A stretch of 64,000 nucleotides of DNA from JBGMEA01 sp041447245 (GCA_041447245.1 JBGMEA010000026.1:1-64000); one strand, 5' to 3'. Positions 25,631 to 34,524 are shown, counted from the stretch's first letter. Notes: a model not told the origin generated them from the sequence alone. Translations and numbers: made by a program.

Positions 25631-26290
25631 ATGGACATCCTGACAGTCACAATCCGTTTATTTTTATCCGCTCTGATCGGCGGAATTATCGGTTATGAAC
25701 GGGGATATACGAAACAACCGGCGGGGTTGCGAACCCATATGCTGATTTGTATCGGAGCTTGTATTGCGATGCTGACAAATGAATATATTTATACGATTTA
25801 CGGATCAACCGATATCACACGCATGGGCGCTCAGGTAATCTCGGGAATCGGTTTTTTGGGAGCCGGAACGATTATCTTGGTCGGCAAACAAAAAGTGAAG
25901 GGACTGACTACTGCCGCGGGGTTATGGGCATCCGCCTGTATCGGCCTGGCAATCGGAATCGGATTTTATACGGGAGCAGTAATCGGCGGGGTGTTGATCT
26001 TTCTGATTATCGCGGCATTACATAATATGGATATCGCTATGAAACGCAAATCTTCTGTCATGCAGCTGTATATTCAAATGGAAGATATCTCGACGATACG
26101 GGATTTAAAAACCTATTTCGAAACGCACAAAATTCACATAGAAGAACTTGATCTGCGCAGATCCGCACAGCAAGACGGCAGTTTCATTGAAACGGATGTG
26201 ACGATCAAACTGCCGGAACGGGGAGATCATCTTCCTTATCTGCTTGATATCATTGCAATGAACGGAGTAATTTATGCGCAGGAATCGTAA
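25631..26290 (+). CDS. MgtC/SapB-family membrane protein
   Basis: A 219-residue protein. Residues 1-140 have the MgtC signature: IGGIIGYERGYTKQPAGLRTH, ARMGAQVISGIGFLGAG-like segment (here TRMGAQVISGIGFLGAGTI) and KGLTTAAGLWASACIGLAIG, spread over four to five TM helices. Residues 145-219 form a cytoplasmic ACT-like domain. MgtC proteins affect Mg2+ and ATP-synthase or K+ physiology in other bacteria; the direct activity is unsettled. No Mg2+ riboswitch was seen upstream. Monocistronic. Confidence 0.9.
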   Translation: MDILTVTIRLFLSALIGGIIGYERGYTKQPAGLRTHMLICIGACIAMLTNEYIYTIYGSTDITRMGAQVISGIGFLGAGTIILVGKQKVKGLTTAAGLWASACIGLAIGIGFYTGAVIGGVLIFLIIAALHNMDIAMKRKSSVMQLYIQMEDISTIRDLKTYFETHKIHIEELDLRRSAQQDGSFIETDVTIKLPERGDHLPYLLDIIAMNGVIYAQES

Positions 26291-26341
26291 TTGAGTTGTC
26301 TCCCGAAGATTGCTGTAATTCAAACAAAACAAATTTCTCAC

Positions 26342-26373
26342 AAAAAAAAGCATCGCGATTCTGCGATGCTTTT
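26342..26373. terminator. Bidirectional terminator between mgtC-like and small membrane protein genes
   Basis: Stem AAAAGCATCGC/GCGATGCTTTT with a six-base loop; eight A before it and TTTT after it, lying between convergent genes. Confidence 0.87.
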
Positions 26374-26377
26374 GCAT

Positions 26378-26542
26378 TCAATCATCAAATTCTTTTGAAA
26401 ATTTATAATTCACGCGGATCAATTTTCCGCCGATTTGTTTTCGTTCATTCTTTTCTTTTATCAGCAACATACCAACTGCTGCTACCGTCAGTACCGAAAT
26501 GGCTACGGTCGTATACAGCATTGTCTTTTTCGTATCAAACAT
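26378..26542 (-). CDS. Small single-pass membrane protein, 54 aa
   Basis: A 54-residue protein starting MFDTKKTMLYTTVAISVL, with one TM helix (residues 8-28) followed by a charged cytoplasmic or external tail (KEKNERKQIGGKLIRVNYK). GGAGGTG lies seven bases before the ATG, a consensus promoter lies upstream and a terminator downstream, so it is a real transcription unit. No family is recognised. Confidence 0.72.
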   Translation of the reverse strand: MFDTKKTMLYTTVAISVLTVAAVGMLLIKEKNERKQIGGKLIRVNYKFSKEFDD

Positions 26543-26570
26543 GAGTATCCACCTCCGTTCAGTTAGTTTG

Positions 26571-26599
26571 ATTATACACCTGAACTAGCTTCAAAACAA
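26571..26599 (-). promoter_or_regulatory. Promoter of the 54-aa membrane protein gene
   Basis: Minus strand TTGTTT (26594-26599), 17-bp spacer, perfect TATAAT (26571-26576) preceded by TG at -2. Confidence 0.7.
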
Positions 26600-26621
26600 T
26601 AGAAATCAATGCAATTCACGC

Positions 26622-27917
26622 CTAACCGATGAGATGTTCCTGCTCTTTGCGAAGTTTGAATACGGGTGAGTTTTCATCGAAGGAAAGGCAATCATAAGTG
26701 ACGAGCTGACCTTTTTTGACATCTTTCATCACTTTTGTGTTTTTGTTGATGATGCCGATCGGCACACATGATTCTTTTTTTGCGATCTCATACCGTTCAA
26801 AACTTCCGTATACACAATATCCGCCGATTCCGTCGAGCAATTCACCTGCTTTGAGGTCCCGTTTCGCTATGGTGATGGTTTCCGAATACGGCGTTCCGTC
26901 CAAAGCGACGATCGTCGGTTCATGATACAATACTGCGCGTGCAGCTGTGATAGGTGTTTCCAGGCTGCACAGGTGAAACGGGCGATAAAGGCAATAGTGA
27001 GGACCTTTTCCGATTTTCAGATATTGTATTTCATGATGAATCTGAGGAAGATCCGTCGTTACAATCACAAACACGCCCGGAGCAAGACCGTCAACATATT
27101 CCACAACACCGAATGAATTGAGAATGCCTCCGTTTTCCTTTACATCCAAAATTTCGCAGACGTTATCAATCGTAACTTTTGCACCGTGAGCTCCCCTGAT
27201 ATCGGGAAGAAAACCCGTGGCATTCGACATACAGGTCATTTCTACCATAGTTTTGGTGCCGTCTTTGAACGAAGCAAGCATTTTCGGTGCAATTCCGCGC
27301 TCGATTGCTTCCCGGTAAACGGTATCGGGATTGCATGCCAAGTCAACAGCATTATTTTTCCCCTTGCCGATCACAAGTACTTCGAGTCCGATCGCATCCG
27401 CAAAATCGTACAACTCTTTCACGGCACCCGGCTCGTCCCCCGCAGATCCCGTATATATTACTCCGGCTTTGTCGGCATATTTTTTCAGAACATGACCAAC
27501 CGTTACATCCGTTTCCACATTAAGCATGATGATGTGTTTTCCGTTTTCAATCGCGCCCATGGCGATCAACGCACCTGAGTCGGTATTGCCGGTAGCGTCA
27601 ACCACAACATCAACGAACCCGCATTGATTGATGATATCGAAATCTTCGCAAGCTACATATTTTCCGCGGCTGAGCGCATCTTCCGCCTGTTGAGGCGTAT
27701 TTGCCACAGCAACATCGCTTTCATGAATTCCCGCAAGCGTATAGGTTTCGATCGCTTTTTTCAGTGTATGATCAGAAACAACAGCTGTTCGCATCCCTTT
27801 CATTTTTGCGATCTGGCTGACAAGCCCTTTTCCCATTTGTCCAGCACCAACTATTCCGATGCGGATTTGTTTCCCCTCCCCTTCCAATTTCCTTAATTTG
27901 TCGTTTAAATTAATCAT
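26622..27917 (-). CDS. Homoserine-dehydrogenase-like oxidoreductase with C-terminal SAF domain
   Basis: A 431-residue protein. An N-terminal Rossmann domain binds NAD(P) (RIGIVGAGQMGKGLVSQI, residues 19-36), a middle catalytic domain resembles homoserine dehydrogenases, and residues 345-415 form a SAF domain (TIAKRDLKAGELLDGIGGY, KNTKVMKDVKKGQLV). This combination is known as the 'DRL homoserine dehydrogenase-like' group, some of which act on branched or four-carbon sugar acids. Here no sugar genes are adjacent, so the substrate is open. It has its own promoter with a hairpin just after the start point. Confidence 0.8.
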   Translation of the reverse strand: MINLNDKLRKLEGEGKQIRIGIVGAGQMGKGLVSQIAKMKGMRTAVVSDHTLKKAIETYTLAGIHESDVAVANTPQQAEDALSRGKYVACEDFDIINQCGFVDVVVDATGNTDSGALIAMGAIENGKHIIMLNVETDVTVGHVLKKYADKAGVIYTGSAGDEPGAVKELYDFADAIGLEVLVIGKGKNNAVDLACNPDTVYREAIERGIAPKMLASFKDGTKTMVEMTCMSNATGFLPDIRGAHGAKVTIDNVCEILDVKENGGILNSFGVVEYVDGLAPGVFVIVTTDLPQIHHEIQYLKIGKGPHYCLYRPFHLCSLETPITAARAVLYHEPTIVALDGTPYSETITIAKRDLKAGELLDGIGGYCVYGSFERYEIAKKESCVPIGIINKNTKVMKDVKKGQLVTYDCLSFDENSPVFKLRKEQEHLIG

Positions 27918-27962
27918 ATAACCTCAGTGTCGGTCGCCTTTTGTGTGATTATGAACGACCCG

Positions 27963-27989
27963 AAGAACGGTTCCTTGTGGAACGTTCTT
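27963..27989 (-). promoter_or_regulatory. Hairpin/dyad at the transcription start of the SAF-domain gene
   Basis: AAGAACG (27963-27969) pairs with CGTTCTT (27983-27989), and TTCC with GGAA inside it. It lies immediately downstream of the -10 box with no T-run, which suits an operator or a 5'-UTR hairpin better than a terminator. Confidence 0.5.
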
Positions 27990-28018
27990 ATTTTATACCA
28001 ATTCAAATCCGATTGCAA
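27990..28018 (-). promoter_or_regulatory. Promoter of the SAF-domain oxidoreductase gene
   Basis: Minus strand TTGCAA (28013-28018), 17-bp spacer, TAAAAT (27990-27995). Confidence 0.6.
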
Positions 28019-28063
28019 TGTATCCCCGGAAAGAACACGAGCGATGCATTCTCGCAAGATAAA

Positions 28064-28092
28064 TTTACATTCGCACAGCCATCTGATATAAT
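28064..28092 (+). promoter_or_regulatory. Promoter of the radical SAM gene pair
   Basis: TTTACA (28064-28069), 17-bp spacer ending TGA, TATAAT (28087-28092), 24 bases before the start codon. Confidence 0.75.
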
Positions 28093-28115
28093 GTTTAGCG
28101 GAAAAGCGAGGTTTT

Positions 28116-29930
28116 ATGAAAGAAATCCTTTTTAACGAAATACTGCCGAATGTAAGCAAACCAGTCCGATATTCGGGCGGTGAATATAATATTGCGAGAA
28201 TGAAAGACAATGCCATCAACTTTGCGTTTGCATTTCCCGACACCTATGAGGTCGGAATGTCACATCTTGGAATGAAGATTTTGTATGGACTGCTGAACAG
28301 TCTGGACGGCGTAAATTGCGAACGGGTATTTGCTCCTTGGCCCGATATGGCGGAACAACTCAAACAGCATGAACTTCCTCTTTATACGTTGGAATCTTAC
28401 AAACCGTTGAGTGAGCATGATTTTGTAGGTTTCTCACTGCAATACGAAATGTGCCTGACCAATGTTCTTTACATGCTTGATTTGGGTCGGATTCCGCTGA
28501 GAGCGGCGGAGCGGACAGATGCGGATCCGATTGTCATAGCCGGAGGTCCCTGTTGCGTGAATCCTGAGCCGTTTTGCGAAATATTCGACCTGATCGTGAT
28601 AGGCGAAGCGGAAGAGGTGCTGCCGGAATTGATGGAATGTTATCGCAACCAACAAACAAAAGAGGCTTTTTTACGCGCCGCAGCACAATTGGATGGCATT
28701 TATATCCCGTCATTTTACAATGTGGAATACGACAGTCGCGGTCGTGTTCTGTCCCGCACCGCAATAAAAGGGGCAAAAGAGAAAATCAAGCGTCTGTATA
28801 TCCGCGACGTTGATCAATCCTATTATCCAGAAACTGTAATTGTACCTTACACCGAACCGGTGCATGACCGCGTCATGCAGGAAGTAATGCGTGGATGCCC
28901 GCGCGGATGCCGATTCTGCCAAGCAGGATTTATTTATCGTCCGGTGCGGCAAAAACACGTCGAAACAGTAAACCGTCAGGTAAAAAAACTAATCGATTCC
29001 ACAGGATACGAAGAAGTGTCATTTGCATCTTTGAGTACCACGGACTATAAGGGCTGCACCGATGTCATTCGCTATGTAACGGAAGAATATGCCGAAGAAA
29101 AAATTTCTATTTCCCTTCCATCCATGCGCATCGACAAATTCAGTGTCGGTCTTGCAAAAGAAATACAGAAAGTCAAGCTTGGCGCCTTGACCTTCGCTCC
29201 GGAGGCTGGAAGTCAGCGAATGCGTGATATCATCAACAAAAATCTGACCGAAGAGGAAATTATGACGACGCTGGAAGAAGCATTTCGGCTCGGATTTACT
29301 AAAATAAAACTATACTTTATGCTGGGGTTGCCTTATGAAACCGAAGAAGACGTGGCAGCAATCTCGGAGTTGGTTGATAAAATCATGGTTATGTATTTCG
29401 GATTGAAACTTCCGACAAAGTTTCCGACAATTTCGGTGAGCGTTGCCTGTTTCGTGCCAAAGCCATTCACCCCTTTCCAGTTTTTCGGGCAGGATGCAAT
29501 CGAAACATTCAACGAAAAACAACGAATTCTTTTGAAAACAATGAACCGAAAGGTAAAATTCAATTACCACCATGCCTCGCTTGCTATCCTTGAAAGCGCT
29601 TTCGCGCGTGGTGGTCGCGAGCTGAATCAGGTTCTGTTTCAGGCCTACGCAAACGGCTGTTACTTTGATTCCTGGCCGGAATTTTATAAGCCGGATGCAT
29701 GGGAACAGGCTTTTTCCGCGCACGGATACGACTGCAAGGAATTGGCACAGCGAACATTTGATTATGATGATATTTTACCCTGGGATTTTATCGATATCGG
29801 TGTAAGGAAAGAATTCTTTGTGCAGGAGGCCGAAAATGCAAAACATGCTTCGTGCACACCGAATTGTTACGAGCAATGTTCCGATTGCGGTATCAGCAGA
29901 GAAAACGGAAGGTGCAACTTTGAAATATAG
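28116..29930 (+). CDS. B12-binding-like/radical SAM protein (TIGR03960 family)
   Basis: A 604-residue protein. An N-terminal cobalamin-binding-like domain (residues 30-190, DTYEVGMSHLGMKILYGLLN region) is followed by a radical SAM core with the 4Fe-4S triad in GCPRGCRFCQAGF (about residues 264-276), and a C-terminal cysteine-bearing tail (CTPNCYEQCSDCGI). This family always occurs next to the DUF2344/TIGR03936 gene, and in other Clostridia next to rng and rplU-rpmA, which suggests an RNA or ribosome-linked role, but the reaction is unknown. The next gene overlaps its end by 11 bases. Confidence 0.9.
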   Translation: MKEILFNEILPNVSKPVRYSGGEYNIARMKDNAINFAFAFPDTYEVGMSHLGMKILYGLLNSLDGVNCERVFAPWPDMAEQLKQHELPLYTLESYKPLSEHDFVGFSLQYEMCLTNVLYMLDLGRIPLRAAERTDADPIVIAGGPCCVNPEPFCEIFDLIVIGEAEEVLPELMECYRNQQTKEAFLRAAAQLDGIYIPSFYNVEYDSRGRVLSRTAIKGAKEKIKRLYIRDVDQSYYPETVIVPYTEPVHDRVMQEVMRGCPRGCRFCQAGFIYRPVRQKHVETVNRQVKKLIDSTGYEEVSFASLSTTDYKGCTDVIRYVTEEYAEEKISISLPSMRIDKFSVGLAKEIQKVKLGALTFAPEAGSQRMRDIINKNLTEEEIMTTLEEAFRLGFTKIKLYFMLGLPYETEEDVAAISELVDKIMVMYFGLKLPTKFPTISVSVACFVPKPFTPFQFFGQDAIETFNEKQRILLKTMNRKVKFNYHHASLAILESAFARGGRELNQVLFQAYANGCYFDSWPEFYKPDAWEQAFSAHGYDCKELAQRTFDYDDILPWDFIDIGVRKEFFVQEAENAKHASCTPNCYEQCSDCGISRENGRCNFEI

Positions 29931-30588
29931 AATCTGTTATCAAAAAAATGACGCTCTCATTTTTATTTCTCATCTGGATCTGCAAAAAACATTTCAGCGA
30001 TCATTCCGACGGGCAGGAATCCGCTTGGCTTATTCGGAAGGATTCAGCCCTCATCCGAAAATGACGTATTCCCCGCCGCTTTCGCTATTTGTCAGTTCCG
30101 CACAGGAGTATCTGGACGTCGAACTGCACTCCGAATTTTGCGAAGAAGAAATTTTTAAACGGCTTTCCGCCAGTCTGCCTGAATCACTTGTTTTAAACAG
30201 CGTTCATATTCTGCGCGCGGATGAATCGGCACTTTCCGAATTGGTTGGTTGGGGAGAATACCGCATCGTGATGAGTATCCCGAATCCGGCGGCATCAATC
30301 TGCGACGACATTCATTTTTTTTATGACGATAATGAACAGATTTTCGCAAAGAAAAAGAACAAAAAGAAACAATGGATTGAAAAAGACATCAAGCCGGGCA
30401 TTGGTTCTCTCCGATGCAAAAACAACGGAGACGAACTGGAACTGATCTGTGTGCTCTCTTTGGAAAATGACAACTTGCTGAATCCGAACTTAATGATTCA
30501 GACATTCATCGATCGAATTCCAACCCTGACTGATGCTCGAATCAAATCAATCCGTAAAATCAAGGTGAGCACAAGGGACGAAAAATAA
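29920..30588 (+). CDS. DUF2344 protein (TIGR03936 family), partner of the radical SAM protein
   Basis: A 222-residue protein with the family start KYRICYQKNDALIFISHLDL and the conserved FSPHPKMTYSPPLSLFVSS. In other genomes it can be fused to the preceding radical SAM protein, which supports a shared complex. The start is TTG at 29920, preceded by GGAAGGTG, overlapping the upstream stop; longer frames upstream are the wrong frame. Function unknown. Confidence 0.88.
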   Translation: MKYRICYQKNDALIFISHLDLQKTFQRSFRRAGIRLAYSEGFSPHPKMTYSPPLSLFVSSAQEYLDVELHSEFCEEEIFKRLSASLPESLVLNSVHILRADESALSELVGWGEYRIVMSIPNPAASICDDIHFFYDDNEQIFAKKKNKKKQWIEKDIKPGIGSLRCKNNGDELELICVLSLENDNLLNPNLMIQTFIDRIPTLTDARIKSIRKIKVSTRDEK

Positions 30589-30663
30589 AAAACAGATAGC
30601 CGAAGCATCATTCTTATGATATAATAAATCGGATATGCAATCATTTTCCAACGACAAAAACGT

Positions 30664-30691
30664 TTGACATTTAAAACGAACATGATACAAA
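30664..30691 (+). promoter_or_regulatory. efp promoter
   Basis: TTGACA (30664-30669), 16-bp spacer ending TGA, TACAAA (30686-30691), 26 bases before the start. Confidence 0.6.
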
Positions 30692-30717
30692 TGCAACAAC
30701 TGCAAGGAGAGTAATTT

Positions 30718-31275
30718 ATGATTTCTGCCAGTGATTTTAAAAAAGGCATCACATTCGAAATGGACGGCGACGTATTCGTGATCGTCGATTTTCAACATGT
30801 AAAACCAGGCAAAGGCAGCGCATTCGTCAGAGCAAAAATCCGAAATATCAAAACAGGAGCGCTTGTGGAGCGCACGTTCAATCCGACCGACAAATTTCCG
30901 AAAGCTCATATCGAAACAAAAGAAATGCAGTATCTTTACAACGACGGAACACTATACTATTTTATGGATCCCGAAACATTCGATCAGATTCCTCTCGGAC
31001 TTGACAAAGTAGAAGATGCAATTCAATACATAAAGGAAAATATGACAGCTACCATAAAATTTCATAAAGGAGAAGCATTCAGCGTTGATCCGCCGAATTT
31101 TGTGGAACTGTTGATCACCGAATGTGATCCGGGGGTAAAAGGAGACACTGCAACAGGAGCGACGAAACCCGCCACGGTGGAAACCGGCGCAGTGGTAACC
31201 GTACCTCTGTTTGTAAATTTGGGAGATACCATCCGTATCGATACAAGAACGGGTGAATACATGTCCCGCGTATAA
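30718..31275 (+). CDS. efp: Translation elongation factor P
   Basis: A 185-residue three-domain EF-P that rescues ribosomes stalled on polyproline. Domain I carries the tip loop HVKPGKGSAFVRAKIRN with Lys at the modification position (about residue 32). Domain III ends VNLGDTIRIDTRTGEYMSRV, the family signature. The start follows AAGGAGAG. Monocistronic, with terminator at 31290-31316. Confidence 0.98.
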   Translation: MISASDFKKGITFEMDGDVFVIVDFQHVKPGKGSAFVRAKIRNIKTGALVERTFNPTDKFPKAHIETKEMQYLYNDGTLYYFMDPETFDQIPLGLDKVEDAIQYIKENMTATIKFHKGEAFSVDPPNFVELLITECDPGVKGDTATGATKPATVETGAVVTVPLFVNLGDTIRIDTRTGEYMSRV

Positions 31276-31289
31276 ACCGTTTTCAATCA

Positions 31290-31316
31290 AAGAAAGCCGG
31301 GGGGCTTTCTTTTTTA
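31290..31316 (+). terminator. efp terminator
   Basis: Stem GAAAGCC/GGCTTTC with GGGG loop, then T6. Confidence 0.9.
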
Positions 31317-31418
31317 TTTCCCTGCATTCCATAAATTTCATTGTCTGAATATATTTTAAAATACGCATACAGCATTTGTAATTGCAATGTGCACTCAAAA
31401 TTATTTTAAGTTTTTTAC

Positions 31419-31447
31419 TTGCAAAATAGAACGCGTTTTCATATAAT
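31419..31447 (+). promoter_or_regulatory. ywbE promoter and long leader
   Basis: TTGCAA (31419-31424), 17-bp spacer, perfect TATAAT (31442-31447). The following leader to 31577 is about 125 nt and T-rich, without a hairpin I could recognise. An alternative extended -10 (TGATATATAAT near 31525) would shorten it. Confidence 0.6.
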
Positions 31448-31577
31448 ATAAAAAAGTCATTGCACTAAAATTATCTTCATTTCTTTTTTCATTTTTTTTG
31501 CAGTCAGCTATTGAAGTCATTCAATGATATATAATATTAAGCTCCTATCAGGGATCATATTTGAGGAGTAAAGCAAA

Positions 31578-31829
31578 ATGGGAAGCGGTCAGCACAGAAT
31601 TAACATATTGATTGGAGCAACGGTGGACGTTATCCTCCAAGAAGATCGTAATACAGGAAAACTGACACGAGGGCATGTTAAAAGCATTCTGACAAACTGC
31701 AGCTGTCATCAGAACGGGATCAAGGTGATGCTTCAGGAAGATGACAAAATCGGACGGGTGCAAAACATCATTACCTATGAGAACGAGCACTATACCATTA
31801 CTCCGGACACTTATCTGAACTATTATTGA
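31578..31829 (+). CDS. ywbE: YwbE-family small protein
   Basis: An 83-residue protein of the YwbE family (DUF2196): GATVDVILQEDRNTGKLTRG followed by VKSILTNCSCHQNGIKVML. The family is a small beta-barrel-like cytoplasmic protein of unknown role. GAGGAG precedes the ATG. It has its own promoter and a terminator at 31849-31876. Confidence 0.88.
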   Translation: MGSGQHRINILIGATVDVILQEDRNTGKLTRGHVKSILTNCSCHQNGIKVMLQEDDKIGRVQNIITYENEHYTITPDTYLNYY

Positions 31830-31848
31830 TTGATTGGATCAATTCATG

Positions 31849-31876
31849 AAAAGAACAGTGAAATCACTGTTCTTTT
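31849..31876 (+). terminator. ywbE terminator
   Basis: Stem AAAGAACAGTG/CACTGTTCTTT (11 bp) with AAAT loop. Confidence 0.85.
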
Positions 31877-31915
31877 ATGTTAAGATAAGAAAAAATGAGT
31901 AACCGGGAGATCAAC

Positions 31916-32392
31916 ATGGAACCTATCGCCAGCTTCACCATTGACCACAACAAACTGCAAGAAGGATTATACATCTCTCGAATTGACCATTTCGGAGAGC
32001 AACCCATCACTACATTTGACCTTCGAATGAAGCGTCCGAATACTGATGATATTTTGAGCACAACCAGTGCGCACACGATTGAACATCTCGGGGCAACTTA
32101 CCTGCGTAACAATCCGGAGACAAAAAACAGTATTGTTTATTTCGGGCCCATGGGTTGCCGGACAGGATTCTATGCTTTATTGCATGGAGCCTACACAGCG
32201 ATGCAGGCGGCAGAACTGTTCCGGAATATGTTTGCATTTATGAAAGATTACCAAGGGATCATTCCCGGAGCATCGGCAGTCGAATGCGGAAATTATCGTG
32301 ATTTAAGCATGGAATCTTGCCGTAAAGATGTCGAACAATACTATCAAATCTTATCCAGTCTGAACGAAGAAAACACCCAATATCCCAAATAA
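31916..32392 (+). CDS. luxS: S-ribosylhomocysteine lyase
   Basis: A 158-residue metalloenzyme that splits S-ribosylhomocysteine to homocysteine and the AI-2 precursor. Metal ligands are H-T-I-E-H in SAHTIEHLGATYLRN and Cys in VECGNYRDL. The active-site region GPMGCRTGFY is intact. It recycles the methyl-cycle product, relevant to a cell with heavy methyl-group traffic. ATG 31916 follows GGGAG; the longer frame from 31895 lacks a site. Confidence 0.96.
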   Translation: MEPIASFTIDHNKLQEGLYISRIDHFGEQPITTFDLRMKRPNTDDILSTTSAHTIEHLGATYLRNNPETKNSIVYFGPMGCRTGFYALLHGAYTAMQAAELFRNMFAFMKDYQGIIPGASAVECGNYRDLSMESCRKDVEQYYQILSSLNEENTQYPK

Positions 32393-32499
32393 ACGAATAT
32401 GAATAGAAAAATATATACTCAATCCTTGACAAATGTACCAATTCGGAATATACTGACTGTCAGAGGGATTGGGTGTATCAATGGTGGGTTTTAAAACCA

Positions 32500-32531
32500 A
32501 AAACACCGCTGCGTAATAAGCGGTGTTTTTT
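32500..32531. terminator. Bidirectional terminator between luxS and the ABC operon
   Basis: Stem AACACCGCT/AGCGGTGTT with A-run before and T6 after; the flanking genes are convergent. Confidence 0.88.
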
Positions 32532-32553
32532 GATGTATGAATCTGTAAAAGAA

Positions 32554-33180
32554 TCAGTATTCTTTCTTTTGTACAACTTTTTTTGAAACAATATAAGAGA
32601 GCGATACAATGATCAGTGTTATAATCGGAGAAAGTTTTATCATTGCTTCGACATCCCATGAATCTATCGAGAATGAAAAAACCTGATTCATCAAGAAAAT
32701 ACCAAAAAACGGTACTGCAAAAAAGAGAATGAGCATCAGTCTGGCCTTCTCCGTACCGAATCGATACAGCAGTGGAATGAAAAGTGAAATCATAATCACG
32801 CCGACAAAAAAAGTCATTGCAATTCCAACCAGCATTTCGATATTCCAACTTTGATGCGTCGTTACAATCAATATTTCTTCCATACACAGCGAAATCAAAA
32901 CGCCCCCAAATGCCAAAAGCAAACCAAGCACGTACTTTTCAAGAACAAATGTTGTCCGCCTGATCGGCATACTTAATGCAAATTGCATCCACTTCGAACT
33001 TTCATCGATCGAGAAAGACGTGATAGTGAGCATTGCTGTATACATAATGATCATTCCGGCATAAAAAGAGGAATCCGAATGATTCATGATCCCGATCAGC
33101 AAAACAATTCCAAGAAATACAAGAATTGTTTTCCCAAAACGTTTCAAACCAAGAATATCCTTTAGCAATAATCCTTTCAT
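32554..33180 (-). CDS. ABC-2 type transporter permease
   Basis: A 208-residue membrane protein with six hydrophobic segments and no enzymatic motif, typical of the permease paired with YtrA-controlled ATPases (ABC-2/DUF transporter). Its start overlaps the upstream ATPase gene by four bases, so the two are coupled. The cargo is unknown; related operons respond to cell-wall antibiotics or export lipids or peptides. Confidence 0.85.
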   Translation of the reverse strand: MKGLLLKDILGLKRFGKTILVFLGIVLLIGIMNHSDSSFYAGMIIMYTAMLTITSFSIDESSKWMQFALSMPIRRTTFVLEKYVLGLLLAFGGVLISLCMEEILIVTTHQSWNIEMLVGIAMTFFVGVIMISLFIPLLYRFGTEKARLMLILFFAVPFFGIFLMNQVFSFSIDSWDVEAMIKLSPIITLIIVSLSYIVSKKVVQKKEY

Positions 33181-34028
33181 ATCGTTTCTCCCTTCGCATA
33201 AAATAACATGATTTCATCCAAAGCCGCAGGCTCTATCAGAACTTGATCCGATGCGGTGCATGCATGACGGTCATGCAGCAGGTATTCGGCTCCGAACTGA
33301 TTCTCTCTTTTAAACAAGACATTGCCCAGACAATCATTCGGCAACCCATTTTTTGAGCATTTCAAAATCCCGTAGTCCGACATGAGCTCATCTTTTTGTC
33401 GGGAAAAAATGAGCTTTCCCTGATGAATAAAAGTTACATAGTCCGCTATTTTTTCGATATCTTCCGTAATATGCGTCGAGAAAAAAATACTTCTCGTTTC
33501 GTTCTGTATATATTCCAGAAAAATGTCAAGAATTTCATTCCTCACGACCGGATCCAACCCCGCGGTCGGCTCATCCAGAATCAAAAGGCGGGGATAGTGC
33601 ACAAGCGCCGCCGCAAGTCTGCATTTCATTTTCATTCCCGTGGAGAATTCTTTGATTTGTTTTTTCATCGGCAATTGAAATCGATCGCAATAAGTGTTAT
33701 ATTCCGCACGATCAAAATTCGGATAAATCTGCTGCATAACCAGGGCAATCTCTGCGGCCTCCATCGTATCGGGGAAAAAGCCTTCCGAAAGAACGGTTCC
33801 TATTTCATATTTTAAAGAATTGTCTTCGGAATCCTTGCCGAATAAATTGATTGTTCCTTTTTCTTTTTTTAATAAATTGAATATTAATTTAATTGTCGTC
33901 GTTTTCCCCGCTCCATTCTCCCCGATGAATCCCATGATGGAACCTTCCGGAACCGCAAAACTGATATCCTGCAGCTCAAAAGAAGGAAACGATTTACATA
34001 AATGCTCCACTTCCAAGATATTGTTCAT
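33177..34028 (-). CDS. ABC transporter ATP-binding protein
   Basis: A 283-residue ATPase. Walker A is GENGAGKTTT (about residue 36), the signature loop is EFSTGMKMKCRLAAALVH (a variant of LSGGQ), Walker B is LLILDEPTAGLDP, and the H-loop is FFSTHITEDI. The C-terminal 60 residues are an accessory domain. The divergent STGMK signature is common in bacitracin/lantibiotic-type exporters. It works with the permease at 32554 and is controlled by the adjacent GntR gene. Confidence 0.92.
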   Translation of the reverse strand: MNNILEVEHLCKSFPSFELQDISFAVPEGSIMGFIGENGAGKTTTIKLIFNLLKKEKGTINLFGKDSEDNSLKYEIGTVLSEGFFPDTMEAAEIALVMQQIYPNFDRAEYNTYCDRFQLPMKKQIKEFSTGMKMKCRLAAALVHYPRLLILDEPTAGLDPVVRNEILDIFLEYIQNETRSIFFSTHITEDIEKIADYVTFIHQGKLIFSRQKDELMSDYGILKCSKNGLPNDCLGNVLFKRENQFGAEYLLHDRHACTASDQVLIEPAALDEIMLFYAKGETI

Positions 34029-34029
34029 G

Positions 34030-34404
34030 TTAATCCTCTCCGCTAATAATCTGAATCATTTGGATCAACTCGCCCGTGCCGATTCCACTTTCTTTTGCAG
34101 ATTTTACAGCTTTATTCAAATAATCTTCAATAATCTTCAGGCGTTCTTCCCGAATCAACTCGAGGTTTCGTTCCGCAACAAAACTCCCCTTTCCGGCGAC
34201 CGTTTCGATGAATCCATCGCGCTCAAGATCCTCATAAGCACGCTTAGTTGTAATGACGCTGATGCGCAATTCTTTTGCGAGAAAACGAATTGATGGCAAC
34301 ATTTCATGCGCTTGCAATGAACCTGACATAATCAAGCTTTTGATTTGGGAAGCGATCTGATCATAAATCGGTTTGTCGGACGAATTACTGATAATGATAT
34401 CCAT
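34030..34404 (-). CDS. GntR-family regulator, YtrA subfamily
   Basis: A 124-residue regulator. The winged helix-turn-helix is residues 10-75 (KPIYDQIASQIKSLIMSG, then LRISVITTKRAYEDLERDG, with the GKGSFV wing). The short 45-residue C-terminus without a ligand domain places it in the YtrA subfamily, which usually represses its own ABC operon. ATG 34404 with GGAGG is chosen; the frame extends upstream through the promoter but lacks a site. It lies one base from the ATPase gene. Confidence 0.9.
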   Translation of the reverse strand: MDIIISNSSDKPIYDQIASQIKSLIMSGSLQAHEMLPSIRFLAKELRISVITTKRAYEDLERDGFIETVAGKGSFVAERNLELIREERLKIIEDYLNKAVKSAKESGIGTGELIQMIQIISGED

Positions 34405-34425
34405 GCGACCTCCAAACGGCATATC

Positions 34426-34451
34426 GTATATATACAATATATACAGTATAC
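34426..34451 (-). promoter_or_regulatory. Candidate YtrA-type operator
   Basis: An AT-rich set of GTATA/TATAC repeats at and just downstream of the -10 box. Occupancy by the GntR protein would block the operon. Symmetry is imperfect. Confidence 0.5.
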
Positions 34452-34474
34452 ACACAAGAAAAGTTCACTGTCAA
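34445..34474 (-). promoter_or_regulatory. Promoter of the gntR-ABC operon
   Basis: Minus strand TTGACA (34469-34474), 18-bp spacer, TATACT (34445-34450). Confidence 0.65.
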
Positions 34475-34524
34475 CAGTTAATTTATTTTTAATTGTCACA
34501 ACTCTTATCCGATGGAGGATACCG

